Shown in pieces: positions 14,437 to 22,213 of a stretch of 24,849 nt of DNA. Made by a program: the position numbers and the translations under genes. Source of the stretch: an uncultured bacterium (lineage in GTDB: Bacteria > Bacillota > Clostridia > Lachnospirales > Lachnospiraceae). Position 1 is the first letter of the stretch; each line of letters starts with the position of its first letter. The stretch lies in the NCBI GenBank assembly GCA_905215405.1, contig CAJMQE010000055.1, positions 1 to 24,849 of the forward strand, in the 5' to 3' direction. Under the pieces are notes generated by a model. That model was not told the origin of the DNA. It worked only from the letters and a program-made list of their open reading frames with translations, and searched no databases.

Positions 14437-15579
14437 CTAAATATCATATACAGAGCCATCGAAAGCAGTCTGCGCTGATATACTTCTCTGCTTTGCAGGA
14501 AACTTTTCACAGATATCATCAATCAGTTCAATACCAATTCCTGGCGCATCTGGAATGATCAGATATCCGCCTTCTTCCTGAAGCGGTTCTTTTGTCATTT
14601 TACTTTCCTCACCCTGGTGATAGAAAGATGGGAATTCCTGAATTCCAAAATTAGGAATTGCTGCGTCAAGCTGCAGGCATGCTGCTGTTGATACAGGACC
14701 TAATGGATTATGTGGAACGATCAACGCATAATTTGCTTCCGCAATTGCTGCAACCTTTTTACTTGGTGTCAATCCACCAAGTGCACATACATCTGGTCTT
14801 ACATATTTTGCTGCCTTACGCTGCAGAGTCATTTCAAATTCCTGAATATTAATAAATCTTTCTCCTGTTGCAACAGGAATATTGGTTCTCTGTGCTACAT
14901 CTGCCATTGCATCAATGCTATCAGGTGCAATTGGATCCTCCAGGAATAATGGACGATACTCTTCGACCCCTTTTGCGAAAGCGATTGCTTCACATGGATT
15001 CATGCTGCGGTGACATTCAAGAATCAGATCAAAATCGTCCCCAACTGCTTCTCGACAAGCTTTTACTTTTTCAATATAGGCACTTACCTTGTGGTTAAAA
15101 ACAGAGTCCAACTGATCTGCATTGCTCTTTCTAATATCTCCTGTGATCATCAGACGTGCTGCACTAAATCCACGTTCCTTAAGTTCTTTACATCTCTCAC
15201 CCATTTTTTCAGGTGTAAATTCAAATACAGCTTCATAACTTCTCGCTTTATTTCTGGTCTTACCACCAAGTAATTCATAAACGGGAACGTTCAGTGCTTT
15301 TCCTTTGATATCCCAGAGTGCAATATCGATTGCCGCCATGGCACTCATAATTACAGAACCTCTGAAATACATACTTCTGTACATATAATTCCAATGGTGC
15401 TCGATCTGAAAAGGATCTTTTCCAATCAGGTAATCCTCTAATTTTTTAATTGCACCTGTAACTGCATCGAGGAATCCCCAGGCACCGGCTTCGCCGATCC
15501 CTGTTATCCCTTCATCTGTATGTACTTTTACAAATAAATATTTGCTTGCTGGAAGCAATTCAATTTTTGTTATCTTCAT
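14437..15579 (-). CDS. Enolase-superfamily sugar-acid dehydratase, D-galactonate dehydratase-like
   Basis: A 380-residue enzyme of the mandelate racemase/muconate lactonizing group, expected to dehydrate an aldonate or related acid to a 2-keto-3-deoxy acid. It aligns along its length with galactonate dehydratase DgoD, beginning MKITKIE and keeping RGSVIMSAMAAIDIALWDIKGK (74-94 region). Predicted magnesium ligands are E188 (ECH), E214 (FLEDP) and E240 (GERF); H190 is the likely general acid and the D263-H290 pair (RPDV, VPHNPLGP) the base. DgoD has D where E188 stands here, so substrate preference may differ; gluconate or another aldonate is possible. GGAGG precedes the ATG. It lies 25 bases after the SLC13 transporter, which may supply its substrate. 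Confidence 0.85.
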   Translation of the reverse strand: MKITKIELLPASKYLFVKVHTDEGITGIGEAGAWGFLDAVTGAIKKLEDYLIGKDPFQIEHHWNYMYRSMYFRGSVIMSAMAAIDIALWDIKGKALNVPVYELLGGKTRNKARSYEAVFEFTPEKMGERCKELKERGFSAARLMITGDIRKSNADQLDSVFNHKVSAYIEKVKACREAVGDDFDLILECHRSMNPCEAIAFAKGVEEYRPLFLEDPIAPDSIDAMADVAQRTNIPVATGERFINIQEFEMTLQRKAAKYVRPDVCALGGLTPSKKVAAIAEANYALIVPHNPLGPVSTAACLQLDAAIPNFGIQEFPSFYHQGEESKMTKEPLQEEGGYLIIPDAPGIGIELIDDICEKFPAKQRSISAQTAFDGSVYDI

Positions 15580-15604
15580 ATTTTTTTACCTCCAAAAATG
15601 CTCT

Positions 15605-16879
15605 TTAGTGGAATGGATATAAAATTGGCAGTCCAAATATACACATAACAGTAATAATCACTGCCAGTGGAAGTCCACATTTCAAATAATCTTTTAACGT
15701 ATATCCGCCTGGTTCCAGGATCATGACCTGACATGGCGCTGCCATAGGTGTCAGAATTGATGTACAGCTTGCGATCATAACGCCCATTACTGCTGCTCTT
15801 GGATCAATTCCGATCTTAACGCATGCCGCACTTACAAGTGGAATAAAAATTGTTACAGTTGCAAGATTTGACATGATCTGTGTCAGAATAAATGGTACAA
15901 GGAAGAAAACTGCCATGATCAGGTATACATTTGTTGTATTACCAAGTAAACGGATCATCCAGTCAGCAACTACATCACCAGCTCCTGTTGCACTGATTGC
16001 ATCAGAAAGTGCAAGTACACCTGCAAAAAGGAATACTGTTGGAAGGTGAATAGAACCAAGTGCTTCTTTTTCATTCAATACATTTGTAATTACGAGCAGA
16101 CATGCACCGATACAAGCGATCAGATACATTTTAATGCCGATTACATCTGCAAGGATCATTGCTACGATTGTTGCTACTACAATAAAAATAGCAAGTTTTT
16201 CTTTAAATGGAGAAAGTTTTGTGCTCAGATCTTTGCTGGAAATATTGTCCGCAAATTTGCTGTTGTCATGATCTGGCATCAGTTTATATCCTATAAATAC
16301 CATGTAAACAAGTGTTACAACAAGAATTGGAAGTCTTGCAATTGTGAAGTCCCACATGGTAAATGGTGTCTGTCCACCTGCATTGATCATAACATCTGAC
16401 CAAGTCATGTTGCTGGCACCCTGTCCTAAAAATGTAATACTTGTTGCGATATTTGCTACAGCCATCGCTGGATATAATAACTTACTTCTGCTGACTTTGA
16501 TTTCGTTTGCAATTCCTACAAGAAGTGGAAGCATAATTGCTGCCGCTGCAGTCGCACTTGTCAGACAGGCAAGGAAGCCTGCTACGAGTGCTGCAATTAA
16601 AATCAGAATCTTATGGTTATCTTTGTATTTAATAACGAGCTGCTGCGCTTTGTCAAGGATACTTGTCTTTGTAAGACCTGCTCCGATAATGAACATAGCG
16701 ACAAACATAATAACGTTTGTGTTAATAAAACCGGAAAATGCTTTTGCCGGTGTCATAACTCCTGTCAGTACCAGGGAGACCATGATGCCTACTGAAATAA
16801 GGGAAATTGGCAGTTTTCCCGATAAAAAGGCAATAATGGTGCAGCCCAGGATAATTAATGTAATCTGTAATGGTGTCAT
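15605..16879 (-). CDS. SLC13/DASS family anion transporter
   Basis: A 424-residue membrane permease with about 11-12 helices in two repeats. The first repeat carries LTSATAAAAIMLPLL and the second TQIMSNLATVTIFIPL, equivalent to the paired substrate-binding motifs of sodium-coupled dicarboxylate/anion carriers; the end ILTPMAAPCQVMILEPGGYTLKDY is also typical. It likely imports an organic anion, here perhaps the sugar acid used by the downstream dehydratase. The start at 16879 is set by AGGAGG eight bases upstream; the frame remains open 45 codons further, but that extension covers the promoter and is not coding. First gene of the operon that continues with the dehydratase and DUF554 protein. 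Confidence 0.88.
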   Translation of the reverse strand: MTPLQITLIILGCTIIAFLSGKLPISLISVGIMVSLVLTGVMTPAKAFSGFINTNVIMFVAMFIIGAGLTKTSILDKAQQLVIKYKDNHKILILIAALVAGFLACLTSATAAAAIMLPLLVGIANEIKVSRSKLLYPAMAVANIATSITFLGQGASNMTWSDVMINAGGQTPFTMWDFTIARLPILVVTLVYMVFIGYKLMPDHDNSKFADNISSKDLSTKLSPFKEKLAIFIVVATIVAMILADVIGIKMYLIACIGACLLVITNVLNEKEALGSIHLPTVFLFAGVLALSDAISATGAGDVVADWMIRLLGNTTNVYLIMAVFFLVPFILTQIMSNLATVTIFIPLVSAACVKIGIDPRAAVMGVMIASCTSILTPMAAPCQVMILEPGGYTLKDYLKCGLPLAVIITVMCIFGLPILYPFH

Positions 16880-16960
16880 TTGTATACCTCCTAATAAACA
16901 ATGGTTAATCTTTTGCCAGATTAAAAGTTCTAAGAGATTGTGCACATCTTTTATGTTTGT

Positions 16961-16988
16961 ATTATATCTGTAAATTATTGTTATGTAA
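16961..16988 (-). promoter_or_regulatory. Promoter of SLC13-dehydratase-DUF554 operon
   Basis: Minus-strand TTACAT (16983-16988), a 16-base spacer and a perfect TATAAT (16961-16966). The start would be near 16954, leaving a leader of about 75 bases. Confidence 0.55.
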
Positions 16989-17007
16989 ATCGCAACATTT
17001 TCACAAT

Positions 17008-17029
17008 ATATCAACTTTTAGGTTGATAT
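17008..17029. promoter_or_regulatory. Dyad between GH115 gene and SLC13 promoter
   Basis: ATATCAAC (17008-17015) and GTTGATAT (17022-17029) form a perfect 8-base inverted repeat around TTTTAG. It sits about 20 bases upstream of the SLC13 -35 and 17 bases after the GH115 stop. No U-run follows on the minus strand, so an operator is more likely than a terminator. Confidence 0.45.
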
Positions 17030-17046
17030 TATTTTAAAATGTTTCA

Positions 17047-19236
17047 TTATAACTTTAGCATATCCTTCATCTTCTCTTTCATAACCAGAAAAAGTTCCCA
17101 GTCTGTCATATGATTGTCTGTAACCAGTAACAGAAATACTTTCTGATCCCTTTTTTCATAGCAATATTTCCGGTACCAGGAATTATGGCGTGCGTCATCT
17201 CCTTCTTCCCGCACTTTTCCCATTACTTTTTCAATCATATATGCTGTAAATTTCAGATCTGCAAAACAGTCATTCTGATAGAATGTTTTCCACACTCCAT
17301 ATTCTGCACTTCGTAGTATCTCATCAGCCTGCCTGAACAGCTGTGAACTCATGCCAAACAATACAAATGCTTTTTCATAGTCTTTCTTCTGATACGCATG
17401 CCATGCGCGTTCAAATACAAGCGCGCCCCTGATGCCATTGTGGTGAATCTTTATATGCAACTGCACCGTTGCCTGAAACAATTGCAGAAGTGACAATTCC
17501 TGATTTTCTGACAGCTGTTCCTCGATCTGTGCTGCAAATGCATTCAGCTCCTCTATATCATTTATCTTGTCTCTGACACAATCACAAAATTTCGTTATCT
17601 GTTCTGCAAACGGAAGATCCCCAGTCAGCCACTGCAATTCTTTTACACTGCTTTTTGTTCCTATCAGTAGATAATGGGAAAAAGTACGGATATTTTCCGT
17701 ATAGAACTGTTCTCCACAGTGCTCATCCTCATGTCCTGCATAAGAAGGCATAGCTTGAGGATATCGTTCATAGCATTTTGCAATTGAATAGGTATGCTGA
17801 AAATAGGTATCTGCAAATGTTCTGCTAAAGTCCTGGTCACTTATCTGTCTACCTTCCCATTTTCTGCACACAGCTTCCAGTGGGTACATATGCGGACGGA
17901 CGTTAGAGCAGTTGATGATCCAAAAATCATCCCCTCCATTCTTCAAAACCTCATCCAGTTCCTGATTCAAAAAGGAGATTGAATTCGGGAACATGGTAAT
18001 ATGATTTGCTGCCTGTAGGTCATAAAAAGATACATGATAATAGATTCCCTGCTGACCTCCCGCATTTCGATCCGGCATCGAAGAGACTCTAGAATCATGA
18101 TTTCCTCTTCTTCGTGCAACCATTCTGCCATATCCATTGTCAGCACGAACCTTAATAATAGAATCATCCAGATCAAGTAGCCCCTGCTCATATAATTCCA
18201 TGATTTCTCCATAAAGGTTAGTCACAAATATTGGATTTTCACAATATTTTTTTACGATCCTGCACTGCTGCCTGATGACTTCACTTATCATCCTGCCACG
18301 ACTCTCCGGCGTTACGAACATACCTGTTGTATCATAATCCCAGAATGGAGCATCGCCCTGCCCACGAAAGCATAAATTCCACACAACTTTATAATCTTTC
18401 TGTTCCCTGACTGCATCTTCCCATAGTTTAAGAAACCGTTCTTTTTCACATAGAAAGTTCGGTTCTGTATCTGGATACGCACGTACGAACATTTCTGCCC
18501 CTAACGGCTCTGCATGATGATGAGTGACCCAAAGGCCATATGTTGCTGCCAGTTTACGATTTCTGGCTGCCGTTTTATCCGTTCCCGGAATCGTCATATT
18601 GCCGCCACAACGCAGCAAAGCCTCAAATGCCATTTTCCATCCCTTTTCATCCTGGCAATTCAGTTTCCACTTAAGCATCAGCACTTCATCATTAAAGAAC
18701 CATCCTCTGAAGCGAACGACTGGCTGTTCAGCCAGAATACACTGCTCTGGTATTACCAGCTGTTCCCTCCTGACTGGCTGCTGATCCATCCAGAACCAGA
18801 ACGGAGAAAATCCAAGAAATCTTCTGCTGATTTCCAACAGTCCATAAACAAATCCAAGTTCTCCCTCTGCTTTGATCTGAATTTCATCTTCCGTAACTAA
18901 AATCAAATATGCCTCTCTGGCAAGCCATTCGTTATACCATCTTTGCTGTCTGCCTGCAGGACACCTCCCCTGATAAAATGTATTCATCTCTTCTCTGATC
19001 AAAATCACCGGATTACCCACCTGCTGGGCAGAATTCTCGGTCATCTGCATTTTATGTTTCTCCTCCACGCATGAGAAAACCATCCCAAGATCTCTGCGCA
19101 GAATGTCAATTGCGTTTCTTACCGGTTGTGCCAAAAACGAGACACGTTCCTTTATGCTGTCCACACCTCTCTGACATTCCTGTCCCTCCATAAGTGCAAA
19201 TAAAGCTTTTATTTCCGATTTCGCATTTAATACCAT
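17047..19236 (-). CDS. Glycoside hydrolase family 115 protein (alpha-glucuronidase type)
   Basis: A 729-residue protein recognised as GH115, whose studied members remove (4-O-methyl-)glucuronic acid side chains from xylan. Family marks run in order: GELGFVYGLLEISRRFLGFS-PFWFW (125-149), VRFRGWFFNDE (174-184), THHHAEPLGAEMFVRAYPD (238-256), VVWNLCFRGQGDAPFW (284-299), SIIKVRADNGYGRM (359-372), GIYYHVSFYD (397-406) and FWIINCSNVRPHMYPLE (438-454). No signal peptide is seen, so it would act in the cytoplasm on imported oligosaccharides. It is shorter than many GH115 enzymes (roughly 830-980 residues), probably lacking a C-terminal accessory domain. The ribosome binding site is weak and distant (AAGGGG about 15 bases away). 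It is divergent from the AraC gene and upstream of the sugar-acid operon. Confidence 0.85.
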   Translation of the reverse strand: MVLNAKSEIKALFALMEGQECQRGVDSIKERVSFLAQPVRNAIDILRRDLGMVFSCVEEKHKMQMTENSAQQVGNPVILIREEMNTFYQGRCPAGRQQRWYNEWLAREAYLILVTEDEIQIKAEGELGFVYGLLEISRRFLGFSPFWFWMDQQPVRREQLVIPEQCILAEQPVVRFRGWFFNDEVLMLKWKLNCQDEKGWKMAFEALLRCGGNMTIPGTDKTAARNRKLAATYGLWVTHHHAEPLGAEMFVRAYPDTEPNFLCEKERFLKLWEDAVREQKDYKVVWNLCFRGQGDAPFWDYDTTGMFVTPESRGRMISEVIRQQCRIVKKYCENPIFVTNLYGEIMELYEQGLLDLDDSIIKVRADNGYGRMVARRRGNHDSRVSSMPDRNAGGQQGIYYHVSFYDLQAANHITMFPNSISFLNQELDEVLKNGGDDFWIINCSNVRPHMYPLEAVCRKWEGRQISDQDFSRTFADTYFQHTYSIAKCYERYPQAMPSYAGHEDEHCGEQFYTENIRTFSHYLLIGTKSSVKELQWLTGDLPFAEQITKFCDCVRDKINDIEELNAFAAQIEEQLSENQELSLLQLFQATVQLHIKIHHNGIRGALVFERAWHAYQKKDYEKAFVLFGMSSQLFRQADEILRSAEYGVWKTFYQNDCFADLKFTAYMIEKVMGKVREEGDDARHNSWYRKYCYEKRDQKVFLLLVTDNHMTDWELFLVMKEKMKDMLKL

Positions 19237-19409
19237 ATGTTCATCACCAATCCCCTTCTATGATTCATTTCTGACAGTCTTTAGTTTAAACCACATATCG
19301 AAAATATTCCGTTCCTTTCTTGGCAGAAACATTGCAAATCTTGACTTAACAGAATTATAATAGATATAGCATAACAGTTTAAAAAAACAAAAATGAAAGG
19401 AAACAGGCT
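19237..19409. other. Divergent intergenic region, GH115 gene and AraC regulator
   Basis: This 173-base region should hold both promoters. The AraC side has a clear one. On the GH115 side I found no good -35/-10 pair, as is common for genes that need an AraC-type activator. GTTTAAAC, a short palindrome near 19284, is the only symmetric word noted. Confidence 0.4.
19332..19361 (+). promoter_or_regulatory. Promoter of AraC-family regulator gene
   Basis: TTGCAA (19332-19337), an 18-base spacer and a perfect TATAAT (19356-19361). The start would be near 19368, about 42 bases before the ATG. Confidence 0.6.
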
Positions 19410-20261
19410 ATGGTCGATACCTATCTGACAGAAATCTATGATAAGGACTTTCACAATGGATATGATTTTGTATACTCCATCAATCTTCACCCCAAAAATG
19501 ATCTTGAATTCCGCCTTCATTCACACCGTGATTTTTATGAAATTGTCTTATTTCTGGCTGGCGATGCACAGTTCCATATCGAGGGCAATATCTATCATTC
19601 CCATCCTCATGACATCTTTATTGCCCGTCCCGGTGAAATGCATCATAATGTGTTTTTATCCGAAACACGCTATGAACGAATTGTTCTCTTTGTCAGAAAG
19701 TCTTATTTTAAACTGAACCATTGTGAAGAGTTGGAAAATTTCTTTCTTACACGTGCACTTGGCTTTGATTGCCAGATTCCAGCAGCGATTGCGAATCAAC
19801 TACTCTGCACACTACTTTTAAAAATGAATACCTATCTGCAACAGAGCGCCATCACTGTGGCCAATGGGGTACTGCTGGAATTTCTCTATCTATTGAATCA
19901 CATCGAACAGCCATTAAGTTCTCCTGTGATTGAAGACAGCAGAATCCAGAAGATAATTGCATTTATTAATGCACATCTGGACTCATCGCTGACACTGGAT
20001 CTGCTTGCTGACACTTTTTATATGAACAAATTTCATCTATGCCGAGTGTTTCACCGAATAACCGGCTATACCATCAACCAGTACATCAATCAGAAACGCC
20101 TTCTTTTAGCACTATCCCTTTATGATCAGGGACAAACGCTTCTGGAGGCCAGTAGTAATTCAGGCTTTAACAGTTATTCCAGTTTCTACAAATTATATAA
20201 AAAGCAATTTGGTACTTCTCCGAAACAGTATCATAGGCATCTATTCCCCGAAGAATTGTAA
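19410..20261 (+). CDS. AraC family transcriptional regulator with cupin sensor domain
   Basis: A 283-residue regulator. The N-terminal half is a cupin-like ligand domain with HSHRDFYEIVLFLAG (37-51), HPHDIFIARPGEMHH (65-79) as the two histidine-rich cupin motifs. The C-terminal 100 residues (about 178-278) form the double HTH of AraC/XylS proteins: LTLDLLADTFYMNKFHLCRVF for the first and GFNSYSSFYKLYKKQFGTSP for the second, the latter the family signature. AAAGGA sits eight bases before the ATG. It is divergent from the GH115 gene and is the likely activator of that gene, and perhaps of the sugar-acid operon, in response to a sugar or uronate. The inducer is not identifiable from sequence. 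Confidence 0.9.
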   Translation: MVDTYLTEIYDKDFHNGYDFVYSINLHPKNDLEFRLHSHRDFYEIVLFLAGDAQFHIEGNIYHSHPHDIFIARPGEMHHNVFLSETRYERIVLFVRKSYFKLNHCEELENFFLTRALGFDCQIPAAIANQLLCTLLLKMNTYLQQSAITVANGVLLEFLYLLNHIEQPLSSPVIEDSRIQKIIAFINAHLDSSLTLDLLADTFYMNKFHLCRVFHRITGYTINQYINQKRLLLALSLYDQGQTLLEASSNSGFNSYSSFYKLYKKQFGTSPKQYHRHLFPEEL

Positions 20262-20292
20262 AAAAAGAGCCTCCATTTTCATGGAAGGCTCT
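20259..20292 (-). terminator. Terminator of lipoprotein gene
   Basis: AGAGCC-TCCAT (20266-20276) pairs with ATGGA-A-GGCTCT (20281-20292). On the minus strand the stem is followed by seven T residues (20259-20265), seven bases after the lipoprotein stop. The T-run overlaps the AraC stop codon; on the plus strand the hairpin also lies immediately after araC but lacks a U-run. Confidence 0.8.
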
Positions 20293-20298
20293 GTATAG

Positions 20299-21087
20299 CT
20301 ATTTTGCAATTGTAAGCAGTACGCCATTAATTGTTATCGTTCCCTGCTCTTTGTTATAATCTCCTGACTTCATCTGACCATCAGTATAAATTTCTTTAAA
20401 ATAGATCCTGTTATCTTTTATATAGTAATTCATATCTTCAAAGAACGTATACTCATCAGATATTGTAGATGTTACAACGCCATCCTCTTGAAATGTAAAA
20501 GCAATATTTTTGTCCCCATCTTTGAGACGTCCATACATAACACCCCACTGAGAAGTAAAATTGCCAGTATAAACCGCAGAAATTCTTTCCACACTATTTT
20601 CCAGTTCATTTTTAATCAGATCAGTTTCATTTACATAGAATACTGTTTTTCCATCGGTCAGTGTCTGACGATTCTCATCATATGTCCAGTTTTCCTTACC
20701 ACCATCAGCTCTTGTCAGCGTTGCGGTATTTCCATTAAAAACTGTTGCTGTATAATCTACAACATATAATTTCTCTGAATTTAACTGGGTTCCATCTGCG
20801 TATTCATACGGTGCAATCACGTACATCATTGTTTTTCCATTTTCATCTGGTATCAGTTTTAAATAAGTCAGACCATATTCTGTTATTCCAGTCATGGTGT
20901 ATTCCATTTCTTCTGGATGTGTTTCTTTTGTCTGCTCCACTGTCTGTGCCTGTGTGACCGCTGTTGTCTGAACGGTTACTGCATTGTTCTGTCCTGTTGT
21001 ACTGCCGTTTTTCTTGTCGTTGCCGCAACCGGTCAACATAACTCCACAGGCAAGTACAAGCATTGCAAATTTTGCATTTTTTCTCAT
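20299..21087 (-). CDS. Predicted lipoprotein of unknown function
   Basis: A 262-residue exported protein. It has a lipoprotein signal: basic MRKNAK, hydrophobic core, and lipobox LTGC with the lipidated cysteine at position 21. A T/Q-rich linker (about 22-58) follows, then a globular part from about residue 62 with several beta-rich stretches such as YTMTGITEYGLTYL, EKLYVVDYTATVF and GTITINGVLLTI. The final third (DGVVTSTISDEYTFFED ... GDYNKEQGTITING) resembles the short repeated strand pattern of lipoproteins in gut clostridia, but I recognise no named family. GGAGGAG precedes the ATG. It has its own promoter and terminator, with an operator-like dyad upstream, and follows the LysR gene on the same strand. 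Confidence 0.75.
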   Translation of the reverse strand: MRKNAKFAMLVLACGVMLTGCGNDKKNGSTTGQNNAVTVQTTAVTQAQTVEQTKETHPEEMEYTMTGITEYGLTYLKLIPDENGKTMMYVIAPYEYADGTQLNSEKLYVVDYTATVFNGNTATLTRADGGKENWTYDENRQTLTDGKTVFYVNETDLIKNELENSVERISAVYTGNFTSQWGVMYGRLKDGDKNIAFTFQEDGVVTSTISDEYTFFEDMNYYIKDNRIYFKEIYTDGQMKSGDYNKEQGTITINGVLLTIAK

Positions 21088-21164
21088 TAGTTACTCCTCC
21101 ACATACGTATTCTGATACTGCGTGTGCATCAGATCCCTGCTCTTTTAATTTGCAGAGTGGATTT

Positions 21165-21193
21165 AGTATACAGGACAATGATTCACCTGACAA
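21165..21193 (-). promoter_or_regulatory. Promoter of lipoprotein gene
   Basis: Minus-strand TTGTCA (21188-21193), a 17-base spacer and TATACT (21165-21170): near consensus. The start would be near 21158, giving a leader of about 70 bases. Confidence 0.65.
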
Positions 21194-21210
21194 TACAGAA
21201 ATTTCTTGAA

Positions 21211-21228
21211 TATGCCAGAAATGGCATA
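21211..21228. promoter_or_regulatory. Perfect 18-bp dyad upstream of lipoprotein promoter
   Basis: TATGCCAGAAATGGCATA is a perfect inverted repeat with 7-base arms around GAAA. It ends 17 bases upstream of the -35, about -53 to -70 from the predicted start, a usual place for an activator. It also follows the LysR stop by 32 bases, but without a U-run it is a poor terminator. Confidence 0.55.
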
Positions 21229-21260
21229 AATACGCTATATATGGAATACATTACCATTTA

Positions 21261-22166
21261 TCAGAAATATTTTTTACATATTTCAGTCAATGCTCTTACT
21301 TCTTCGCTGATCATACTGTTCTTTTCTGAAACGATTACAAAACGGTTCTCAATCGGACTCTCGCCGAATGATAACAATGTAACTTTATCCTCATAATGAT
21401 TTTCTCTTACCAGTAAATCCAATGTAACTGTAATTCCCATATGGTTTGCTACGCATAGCAGTGCCGTTTTTGTCGATTTTACAATGACACTAAATTCAGG
21501 TTCCATCTTGTAACTTGCAAAAATCTGGTTCGTAGAAGTCCTGAATATCTGCCCTGATGCAAGTGCGACCACCTTTTTCTTTTCACAGAATGAAAAATCG
21601 ATCCATGGATATTTTTCGTTCTCTTTTTTTACAGCCAATGCAATCAGTGGACTATCATTTGGTACTGCAACTACCAGCTGCCCCTGTGTCAGCGTTTCAC
21701 AATGCATACTTTCCTCAGCATAATCAAGGGTCGTGATAGCAAGATCCAGTTCTTTTCTTTTTAAGAGTCTGACCAGTTCGTTTGAACTGTTCTCCTCCAT
21801 CATGATCTGAATATTGGGATATGCCTGCTGAAACTCAGGAATCACCTTCGATAAAACAGATTCTGCCAAAGAAATCTGAAATCCTATTCTGAGCCTTCCC
21901 ATATACATGCTGGAAATTCGCTTCATTTCGCACTCCATCTGCTGCTGTAGTTCCAGCATCTGTTTCAGCATTTCCACATACCTCTCTCCAGCATATGTGA
22001 GCACGAACTTTTTCCCATTTCTATTGAACAGACGAACCTGTAGCTCCTCTTCTTTGCTCTGTACGAACTTGCTCAATGCAGATGGCGTAATAAAAAGATT
22101 TGTTGCCGCCTTTGTTATTCCTCCACATTTAGCTACTTCCAGAATGTAATCCACTGTTTTGTTCAT
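21261..22166 (-). CDS. LysR family transcriptional regulator
   Basis: A 301-residue regulator with the N-terminal winged HTH of LysR proteins: DYILEVAKCGGITKAATNLF (6-25) and ITPSALSKFVQSKEEEL (26-42), then LFNRNGKKFVLTYAGERY, all typical. The rest is the two-lobed periplasmic-binding-like sensor domain, from about residue 90 (GRLRIGFQISLAESVL) onward. The inducer is unknown. AAGGAAGGA lies about 9 bases before the ATG. It follows the Nudix-GH27 gene by 47 bases and could be co-transcribed with it; the lipoprotein gene downstream has its own promoter and an upstream dyad that this regulator might bind. The dyad has an even centre, so it is not a textbook T-N11-A LysR box. Confidence 0.9.
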   Translation of the reverse strand: MNKTVDYILEVAKCGGITKAATNLFITPSALSKFVQSKEEELQVRLFNRNGKKFVLTYAGERYVEMLKQMLELQQQMECEMKRISSMYMGRLRIGFQISLAESVLSKVIPEFQQAYPNIQIMMEENSSNELVRLLKRKELDLAITTLDYAEESMHCETLTQGQLVVAVPNDSPLIALAVKKENEKYPWIDFSFCEKKKVVALASGQIFRTSTNQIFASYKMEPEFSVIVKSTKTALLCVANHMGITVTLDLLVRENHYEDKVTLLSFGESPIENRFVIVSEKNSMISEEVRALTEICKKYF

Positions 22167-22213
22167 ATCCGTTATTCCTTCCTTTATCCATTTGTAGCAT
22201 TTTTACCGTTGGC

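Noticed and set aside
16344..16973. Plus-strand open frame of 209 codons inside the SLC13 transporter gene
   Set aside because: It is antisense to a clear membrane transporter, has no ribosome binding site and matches no family; long antisense frames are common over hydrophobic genes.
16880..17014. 45-codon N-terminal extension of the SLC13 transporter
   Set aside because: It covers the TATAAT promoter, and an AGGAGG site directly precedes the ATG at 16879.
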